Assembly (NCBI GenBank): GCA_015680685.1
Contig: MNCI01003865.1
Location: 281,944-345,943 of the forward strand
Direction: 5' to 3'
DNA from: Gnetum montanum
Taxonomy: Eukaryota; Streptophyta; Gnetopsida; Gnetales; Gnetaceae
Length of the DNA: 64,000 bases
Shown: piece by piece, positions 56,401 through 64,000 of the stretch
How the letters are laid out: every line of letters begins with the position of its first letter
How positions within the stretch are numbered: position 1 is the stretch's first letter
Notes under the pieces: generated by a model
What the model was told of the DNA's origin: nothing
The model's input: the letters and a program-made list of their open reading frames with translations, nothing else
Database searches by the model: none
Program-made: the position numbers and the translations under genes

Positions 56401-57555
56401 ATTTTGAGTACTATGTCCAATAATAATAAGCTTAATTGTAAATACTCAAATATTTTTTAATACAGAACTCAAAATTGTTAAATGTTAGTCACTTAATAGT
56501 TCGTTTAATAACTTCGAAATTTTGTAAACAACTTGATCCCACTTTTGTTTACTCAAGGATGTGTTTTTAGTTAGTCATGGAGATATGATGAAGAGCTAAT
56601 AAGTGTGCTACATAGATGATCATGTGTCAATACATCCTTTAATGCATTGACATGGTCTAATCTTTCACCTATATAAATGTGCATACCATCCACATTTATG
56701 GCACCTTTGTCATTCTAGTATTCAAACACTTACAATTTTTTTCTATAAGACTTAGCCAAATTTCCCTTTGAGTGCTTGAAGTAAGGTTAAATTTGATTAA
56801 ATATAATTTTATTCAAGTGCATGATGTACCTAGACACTTTAGCATTTCAACAATAAAATCATGATCAATTTCCTTCATTACAACACTTGAAAAAATTTTA
56901 TTTTATTTCTAGCAATTTACTTCATAATATATTTTATCTCGTAGAACTTAGACAAGTAATATTTTATTTCATAATAGCATGGATACAATCACTTTGAGCA
57001 TGATATATTAACATGTGATAATCCCAACAATAGATACTTGATACACCCAGTAGTAAACACTTGGTAACCTAATGACCTTAATATAAGTTCAAAAAAGGTA
57101 CCGAAAGTAGAAATGGATTTGCTATGCTTAAGATAGTTTAGATTAGCTTCAAGTTCATAGTTAGTTTAATATTTTATCTCAACTACTTTATTATCTTAAT
57201 ATATTAATAATAATAAATAGTAAATAAAAATATTTCATGCCTTAATCACACTTAACCATACTAATTGAGCTAGTATAAGTAATGATTGAAATGACAACAA
57301 CCAACAACATTCCATGGAATTCAACCAAATCATGCATACATGCTTGTAATTCCTGTGATTGGGCATAGGGAACAATCACTACTCATCAATTTGACTACCA
57401 ACTCTTTAAATTTTTCTCAACAACATGAATCATTGACTCACTAGAAAGTTAATCAATAAGAAAATATTTATTCACAACTCTAAGCTAAGAAAGAGAAAAA
57501 TACGTATCCTTAATATCTTTAAAGATGGAAACATCCACATGAAAAACTATTAAAG
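56401..57555. other. AT-rich stretch without recognisable content
   Basis: I see no coding, repeat array or LTR border here. A weak TATA-like CCTATATAAATG lies at 56669-56680 on the plus strand. It is treated as old intergenic DNA into which E5 inserted. Confidence 0.5.
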
Positions 57556-57560
57556 TACTT
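57556..57560. repeat. E5 target-site duplication, left
   Basis: TACTT precedes TGAAACACC and recurs at 63228-63232 after CTACA. Confidence 0.9.
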
Positions 57561-58547
57561 TGAAACACCATAAAATTTTGGGTCTCGACATCTCAATTGC
57601 ATATTTTTCTAAGTGTCAAAGTCATGACACTTTCTGCACCCTGCTACGCTATGTAGCGTAGCGTAGCGTAGCACTACAGTGTAACACCCTGCTACACTAT
57701 GTAGCATAGCACTACAGTGTAACAGCCTATTACGCTATGTAGTGTAGTGTAGCGTAGCACAACACTAATTGTCAAATTTGCAAGACTTTTATAAGTGTTA
57801 GAACGATGGCACTTTCTAGACCATGCTACACTACGTAGCATAGCACAACACCAACTGCCAGATTTGCAAGATTTTTCTATGTCAAAACGATGGCACTTTT
57901 CGCACCCTGCTATGATATGTAGCATAGTGCTACAATGCAGCACCCAGCGCTACAGTGCAGCACTCGGTGCTACAGTGTAATACCTACCACACTGCAACGT
58001 AGCACCTGATCCACATTTTAGGCTAACCCTAGCCCTATAAATACCTCTGCGTCCTCTTTTGATAGGAGAAGGAGGAAAAGAGGGGAGGCTTCCATTTCTT
58101 CACCAGCAAGGCATTTGGTATTTTGGCATTTTGGCTCCTAGCTCCATGGGCAAATGAGACCCAAAGCACACCACACTGACAGAGAGGAACAACTACATCG
58201 CATGGTACACTGCGGCCCCATTGCAACCTACTGGGACATTGCGCAATGCACCATAACTATTGACCCAACAGGCATAGTTTATCACAGTGAGCACTAGATT
58301 TCATAGCCCAATACCATCAAGGCTGTGATTTTGCTCCTACTGTGCTTATTGTACACTCTGTATACTTGTACCCCTTTTTCAGGGCAATGTATCTTCCTAT
58401 TCAAACTCTCTTTTTTTCTGGTTACAACATTTATTTTTTTTGTCATTGTTAAGCATTCAATCCTATCCACTGTTCCATTACGTGTTTTAGCACGTTTCTA
58501 CTATTGTGCATATTACATTCTCTTTTATTTTACTACTAGGTGTTCCA
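57561..58547 (+). mobile_element. E5 5' LTR, 3' part deleted
   Basis: It starts TGAAACACCATAAAATTTTG. Several copies of the B-type palindrome occur; GCTACGCTATGTAGCGTAGC at 57643-57662 has perfect 9-base arms. TATA (CTATAAATACC) is at 58036. Similarity to the 3' LTR ends at AGGTGTTCCA (58547), and gag follows at once. Confidence 0.85.
58036..58043 (+). promoter_or_regulatory. TATA box in E5 LTR
   Basis: CCCTATAAATACCTC, the B-type context. Confidence 0.6.
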
Positions 58548-58549
58548 AG

Positions 58550-60620
58550 ATGGTAACCATGCCAATTCAGCCTTCCTCACAAGCAACTAGTACTTTTTCC
58601 CAACACTATGCTCATGCAGGGGCCACCTCCCAGTCCCAAAAAACTCAGGCATCCTACATCTCACCTGTCTCATCGGTGTTTGTGGTGACCGTCCAACCCA
58701 CCCATGTGTGGCCCACTCCAATCATCACACCCATTGCTCAACCATTACATCAACAATCATCTGCTATGACATTAAACTGGCAACAACCATCCGCTACGAC
58801 GTTAAACTGGCAAACTCCACAAACAACAATTCTACCCTATGTTATCCAACCAACAAAAGCCCAACCAATGCAACTGGCTAGCACATCCCAAAGCTTGGAT
58901 CAGGAAATCCAGCTGATACAAAGCTTGATGGAGGAGATCAATCGACTTAAGGCTACCTCCTCTAACACCATTAAGGTGGTGGACTTCTACCAAGATGATC
59001 CCATAAGTCCTACAATACCACTCCTAACTCTTCTAGCTGGGGCCCAACTACCTCAATTTACCAAGTACAATGGTGAAGGGGATCCCAATGCACACTTGGT
59101 CATATTTCGATCTGAATGCCTACTCATTCAAGCTTGGTCACACACCATCATGCATGTGTTCCCCATGTCAATCATTTGCAAGGCCTTGGATTGGTATCAC
59201 ACACTTCCCAAGGCCTCAATCTCCTCTTTTGAGGATCTAATAAGAAAGTTTGTGACATGATTCAAATACAACCTAAAGCCTAAAGCAACCCTTGACCAGC
59301 TGATGCAAGTTAAACAGGGGCCTCTAGAGCCCATTCCAAAATTCCTCCAACGTTGGAATGCTACATTGAACAAAATGCATGAACCCTTAGCGGAGACACA
59401 CCTACTAGCTATCTTCAAAGGTGCAGTGAATGAATTCATCAAGTCCAAACTATACTATCTAGCCGCAAAGTCTCTTAGCCAAGCCTTTTCCCAAGCAAAA
59501 AGCATAGAGGAAGCAGCACAAGCTAGCAATGACCCAACTTATGTGGCCTACAGAAACCAACATGCTCGCAAGCAAAACACAATAGTAGCGATAGTGGCTA
59601 CAAGCACAAAAGAAACCAACTGGGGCCCAACAACTAAGTAGCAAAAAGCCCCAACTAACAAAATTTCCAACTTTGGTGCCAACTTACCTACATCAGTAGG
59701 GGCCACCCCAAGGCCCAAATTTCAGTGCAAAGATCACTCAGAGTATACACCACTACTGGTGCAACCCTCTGAACTACTAGAGAAACTCTTGAAAGCTAGG
59801 AAAATCCAACAAAAACATGTATTGGCAATTACCCACCAAAAACATGATAGGTACTACAAACTACTAAGTAACCCTACTTTAGTAGTACCAAATGAGCCCC
59901 TAGTTGCACAAAACTTCAAGCTAGACCAATACTATCATTACCACTAATTGGTTGATCACAGTACAGATAACTATCGTGCTTTGCAGGATGACCTACAAAG
60001 AATGATAGAACGTGGCCGACTAGTGATCAACATGGTGAGTCAATCCAACATAGATGATGCCTCCTATGTTATAAATTCCATTAACATAGGTCATAAGTCT
60101 AAACCTATGCAACAACCCTTTGTGATTCGTGTGCCTCCCAACAAGGGAAGGGTCCCCTCCACCTCCACAAGCAAGAGGCCTCCCTTTGTTATCAAAGTGC
60201 CACCTCGAGCACCTACAACACCCTTTGTGGTCAAAGTTCCACAGCAACCATCTACTAAGACATTAAACTAGAATGATGCAACAACAACCGCTAAGCAACC
60301 TTTTGTTATCAAGGTGCCACAACAAGTTGACCATACAACAACTCCACCTAAATCACCATTTTTCATAAGGGTACCACAACGTGTTGGCCCCTCATCTACT
60401 TGAGGCCCAATAGTGGGCAACATCTCGATCCCTCCTCCTTCAAGGGTTGACCCCACTAGCAACCTAGGTAGACCCACCAAATCACAATTCAAGAGGACAA
60501 ATGAGTACCTTGCAACCCCCATGGCCGAAGCAAAGGCCACAACCAGCAAACAACAACTGAATGCTAGGGCCCATACCCCCAAGCAGGCCAAGCAAACCAA
60601 GTCCAAGTCCCCCTCTTGAG
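58550..60620 (+). pseudogene. E5 gag and linker
   Basis: It opens at MVTMPIQPSSQ, inside what is the Pro-rich linker in other copies. The ORF actually runs on from the LTR. Gag core: KVVDFYQDDPISPTIPLLTL, SECLLIQAWSHTIMHVFPMS, LDWYHTLPKASISSFEDLIR, FKYNLKPKATLDQLMQVKQG, AIFKGAVNEFIKSKLYYLAA. The zinc-binding site has lost its cysteines (YYHYH...DHSTDNYR). Five PFVIKVP-type linker repeats lie at 60115-60375. Only about six stops interrupt it, so it is among the best preserved coding stretches here. Confidence 0.9.
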
Positions 60621-60769
60621 ACATCTGTCTCTCAAGCCGCACGAAGAAAGTCAAAGTCAACACAATAGCTAATGACAAGGACTTTGTAGCTACATTAACC
60701 CAGGTAAAACAATCACTCAAGTAAAAGAACACAACATTGAGCTTATACAACTTGGTCATGACTTCATCT

Positions 60770-61390
60770 GCTCACTGCCAAGCATTGAACAAGATCTTGG
60801 CCTCCATTCTTATTACGGAGGACATCCCTACAGATGAGGCATCCATACGTGCAATGATGTTACCCCCTACATCATAAGAATTGAGTTCAACATCCCTAAT
60901 ATTCCATGATAATGCAATTAAAGTCAACCCCAAACGAGGGGAAGTTACTATAGCTCCACTATCCATTAGCATTTGTATTGGGCAGTGCACCATTCGCAGA
61001 GTGCACATTGATGATGGTGCAGCAACAAACATAGTCTTGTACTCCGTCATCGACAAGCTAGGCCTAGCAGATGAAATCAAGCTAACCAAAATCACGTGTC
61101 TAAAATCCTTCAATGGATCACATGTCACAATCAGGGGTACAATCAAATAAGCCTTCGTGGTAGGAGGGAAATTCCCCACTAGTGCAGATTTCACTATCAT
61201 AGAGGAGATGCCAAGTTTCAACATGATTCTAGGCAAGCCTTGGCTAGCCCAGCTAAGGGCCATCTCCTCTCCCATCCACCAAGAAATCCATCTTCCATAC
61301 GAAGGTGGTTAAGTTATCATCCATGGTGATAACACTTCCTCTTAGACTATCCACAACATAGACATGGTGCAAGTTTTAGAAGAATAGTTT
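60770..61390 (+). pseudogene. E5 protease
   Basis: INSTEAD of DTG the active site reads VHIDDGAATNIVLYS near 61005, as in E1-E3. VTIRGTIK then a stop, GGKFPTSADFTIIEEMPSFN, MILGKPWLAQLRAISSPIHQ and EIHLPYEGG follow. A stop falls after GG. The C-terminal tail differs from E2 and E3. No RT follows. Confidence 0.85.
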
Positions 61391-61979
61391 CTCGGTGGTA
61401 CACCTAAAACAACCAATGCAACGCCTATGGCTAACACACCCAAATAAGTGGTTGAATCCAATAGCTTCCAAGAGGATCCTAAGCCTTGCACACTCCCTAA
61501 TCCATGCCCAGTTAGGAAGCAACTACATGACCAAGACTTTCCTCTGGCCAAAAATGTGCTAGATGATTGCCTACCCTTTGCCTCCACTTGTCATGCATCT
61601 TTTAATTTTATTTACATTTCACTAGCCTATGTGTTTACATTTTTCCTGCTCATTTAGATCATGCATTTTTCTTTTTTTACACATTTGTCAACTTAGTTTA
61701 CACATTGCATTTGAAAAACATCAAACATAAAAAAAAATAAAACATGAAACTACAAAAATGCATGGCCCTAAAAGGCCTTAAACTAGCCTATGACCTGAAA
61801 TGTTCTAAAAATATCACTTTTTTCATTGCCTTCCTTTCATTCATCCATTTTAACCTTGCTTACGACAGGTGTTGCTTGATGTTTTTTTCTTTCTAGTTGA
61901 TGTTTCTAGGATCTTGTAGGCACATAGCATGATCATGCATGCAACATCACATCTTACACAAGTAGGGTAAGCACCAGTC
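61391..61979 (+). other. E5 post-protease stretch with remnant block P
   Basis: A short open stretch (61448-61657) follows the protease without a recognisable domain. Around 61755-61810, CCTTAAACTAGCCTATGACC and flanking CTAAAAGG match the reverse complement of block P units (GGCC...TAGTTTAAGG). The opposite-strand gene that should follow is absent. Confidence 0.5.
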
Positions 61980-62240
61980 CACTATGACTATAAACTAGCA
62001 CAGCTCGTCCTTAGGTCATGATGTTAAATTGGAACAACAACTCGTCCTTGGGTCATGACGTTAAACTAGCACAACAACTCATCCTTGGGTCATGACGTTA
62101 ACGTAGCACAACATCCACTATCTGCTATGACATTAAACTAGCATCCAACAGTCTACTAGGACTATAAACTAGCACATCATAGTCTGCCAGGACCTTAAAC
62201 TAGGTTCACAGTCTACTAGGACTTTAAACTAGCATGTAGT
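61980..62240 (+). repeat. E5 block T repeat
   Basis: About seven units combine CTCGTCCTTGGGTCATGACG and TTAAACTAGCACA, shifting later to GTCTACTAGGACTATAAACT. This is the reverse complement of the E2 block T. It marks the integrase/LTR boundary although integrase is gone. Confidence 0.85.
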
Positions 62241-62963
62241 TGATCTGATCCGAACACTTTCCATTGCCTTAGGAGTACTCACAACATCATCACCTCCCAC
62301 CATTCTAGTGATTCTTTTGGAGCACTTTCCATTAGTGCGACATTCAAAACACTTGCAGCATCATTGCCCTGCCACTTTCACTACCCTTCCAAGAACTTGT
62401 GACTGGCATAGCATTCAACACATTTGTAGCATCTTCACAGTTTTTCATCTACAACATCTTCACATCTAGCATTTGCACTTGCATTTCAAATTTTGTGGTT
62501 TTCTTTTCCTTTCTAAATTATGTTTGCAAGATGAATCCTTGGAGACAGTCATGCAAAGGTGCATCTCATCATAGTGGCAAGTCACCACATTGTTTTAATG
62601 TGCATGACGGGACTAGTTGAGCCACTCAAGAGTGCACATCCCCCTCATCCCTATTATAGCCTATGCACATCCATTTATTCATCCCTATATCCTCTCATCC
62701 TCCCCATACCCATGATTTCACACTCCCCTTATGCATACGCGCTATGACACACATGACATTCTCTTCATATCAACCATTGAACCCATGGTTGATGTAACAT
62801 AATTCATCCCGTGGGGCACCTCTATTGCATGGTCCAAGCCTAGGTGGATATAACATGAATCATCCATAGGAAAGAAAGACCATATTTTTAATGGCCAATT
62901 TGTAGCTAACATTCCCTATCCTATTATGTCCATCATGTAGCTAACATAGTGTAGATCATCATG
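62241..62963 (+). other. E5 tail before 3' LTR
   Basis: Non-coding; it matches the E4 tail at 46830-47290. Similar phrases GTTGATGTAACATAATTCAT and GTGGATATAACATGAATCAT repeat about 50 bases apart. Confidence 0.55.
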
Positions 62964-63227
62964 TCCACTACCCCATTACGTGTTTTAGCACATTTCTACT
63001 ATTATGCACATTATGTTCTCTTTTATTTTACTACCAGGTATTCCATTTAAAATAATTATTTACAAAAGGGTTATTGTACACTAGTTAAGTCCCTATCTGA
63101 TTGACCAGACCATTCAAGGCACCTTGAATCTGTTCTCTCTAGCAGGGTCCTTGTGTGGATTCAGGATTAGGCTATGCACCCGAGGACCTCTCGATGTTTC
63201 CAGCCACCGAAGTTTTCTATCACTACA
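62964..63227 (+). mobile_element. E5 3' LTR, only the last 264 bp
   Basis: TCCACTACCCCATTACGTG onward matches 58471-58547 of the 5' LTR, and beyond that the end of E4 LTRs. U5 block AAGTCCCTATCTGATTGACC lies at 63088. It ends CACTACA before TACTT. The 5' seven-eighths, with TATA and palindromes, is missing. Confidence 0.85.
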
Positions 63228-63232
63228 TACTT
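63228..63232. repeat. E5 target-site duplication, right
   Basis: TACTT, identical to 57556-57560. Confidence 0.9.
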
Positions 63233-64000
63233 CTTATGATTTTTAAAAATCTTTCATCATTATTTTCCTCACTACTATGAAGAAAATAAAACTTTGCTTA
63301 TACCTTTGAGTTCTAGCCTTCTCTCCCCTTGGAGTCCTTTGATTATTTCTTCCTCCTAACCATTATAGAGGTGTAAAATGATTTTCATCTTTAATCTCTT
63401 CTTCATTTTTTCTTGAAGTTTCTAGAAAATATTGGTACATATAAACCTTTAGTTTGGAAGGGATTTCTTGCATTTCAACCACAAAAGCCTTAACCAAGTA
63501 TTTGAGCTTTTAAAGCTCTTATCCAAGCTCTTAATAAATCTTTTTCATAAGAGTCATACCTTTCATAAGGCTTGATGAGTGGCGAGGTACCCCTACACTC
63601 AACCATATGAAACGAGTGCAGCACACATGATCTGGTCGAACTCTGCAGACTAAATGCCTAAACTCCCCATGGAACACTTGGGGTTAATCGTTCATTGTCT
63701 TCCCAGACTTACTTGTTGTTGTCATGGTGTATGGTTAAGTAAGTCGGAGGTATATGATTTTTTTGGTCTTTTCAGGTTTATATCCTATGCTAAAGGGTGA
63801 AGGGTTGAAGAAACTAACTAACTCTAACTAAGCATCTAAGTCTAAATTAACTAGTGTCAGCATCCATTCCCACTTACCATACACACCCTGAACTGTGCAA
63901 CTGTGGCTACCAAACACTACTCGTTACTGGGATTACCACACGTAATGCACGTGCTCGAAGCAGTCGTACTGAGGCATCTAACTAGCCTAAGTGTGATAAG
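63233..64000. other. sequence right of E5, nothing recognised
   Basis: It continues the DNA interrupted by E5. The first 400 bases are AT-rich, with short Lys/Glu-rich frames on the minus strand. The rest has no repeat, LTR border or domain that I can identify. Confidence 0.4.

Larger units (their letters stand above)
57561..63227 (+). mobile_element. E5, 5.7 kb deletion derivative of a B-type element
   Basis: It has a perfect TACTT duplication and intact outer LTR ends. Inside are a 5' LTR lacking its 3' part and PBS (57561-58547), gag without its N-terminus (58550-60620), protease (60770-61390), a trace of block P (61755-61810), block T (61980-62240), a tail, and a 3' LTR reduced to its last 264 bp. 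The opposite-strand gene, RT, RNase H and integrase are all missing between blocks P and T. It cannot move by itself in this form. Confidence 0.9.

Noticed and set aside
58325-58549. N-terminal hydrophobic segment of the long E5 frame as a signal peptide or membrane protein
   Set aside because: It is LTR sequence read in frame after a deletion joined the LTR to gag. The same bases are non-coding in the 3' LTR.

Overview
The window looks like intergenic chromosomal DNA from a large-genome land plant. A gymnosperm is my guess, based only on the density of very long, old, nested Ty3/gypsy elements; no host marker gene is visible to prove it. I find no intact protein-coding gene and no rRNA or tRNA gene. 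Nearly everything is decayed LTR retrotransposon of one related group. The reverse transcriptase is followed by two RNase H domains, a gypsy-type and an archaeal-type one. That pattern, the gag type and the roughly 20 kb size point to the Tat/Ogre clade.

Layout. E1 is a minus-strand element. Its 3' end runs off the left edge: integrase, RNase H and RT lie at 180-3644, an opposite-strand gene at 5330-9083, and the protease and gag linker at 9600-11020. Its gag start, PBS and 5' LTR reappear at 50840-53737. The interval between is a pile of later insertions. E4 is plus-strand with a B-type LTR and is in pieces at 11021-13669, 33428-34177 and 46819-49962. E2 is a complete minus-strand element of 19,753 bp at 13670-33422, with a perfect GCCAT target-site duplication, inserted in E4 gag. 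E3 is plus-strand at 34178-46818, also inserted in E4 gag, and has lost its 3' end. A partial D-type LTR lies at 49963-50839. To the right, E5 is a short plus-strand derivative at 57561-63227 with a perfect TACTT duplication. It sits in older DNA (53738-57555 and 63233-64000) that carries a decayed plus-strand gene of the plant-transposon type.

The striking feature is the internal plan shared by E1, E2 and E3: LTR, PBS, gag-protease ORF, a 2.6-5.5 kb cassette holding a multi-exon gene on the OPPOSITE strand, RT-RNaseH-RNaseH-integrase ORF, repeat tail, LTR. The opposite-strand gene keeps the same intron positions in all three copies. Its own TATA box and repeat leader survive in E1 and E2. 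It begins, in E1 and E2, with what looks like a captured FCP1/HAD-type phosphatase domain, continues with an unrecognised domain, and ends in an acidic, coiled-coil and GPSG-type tail. Runs of a short repeat built on AGTTTAA plus GGCC or CGTCAT mark each junction: protease/cassette, cassette/RT and integrase/LTR. A conserved 3' splice site directly precedes a conserved ATG of the RT ORF, so the cassette could be removed as a giant intron, or RT could be made from a spliced mRNA.

All copies carry many stops and frameshifts, and the E2 LTRs differ mostly by transitions. These are old, silenced copies. Coordinates of decayed domains are approximate. Assignments rest on reading translations and comparing copies within the window, not on database searches.
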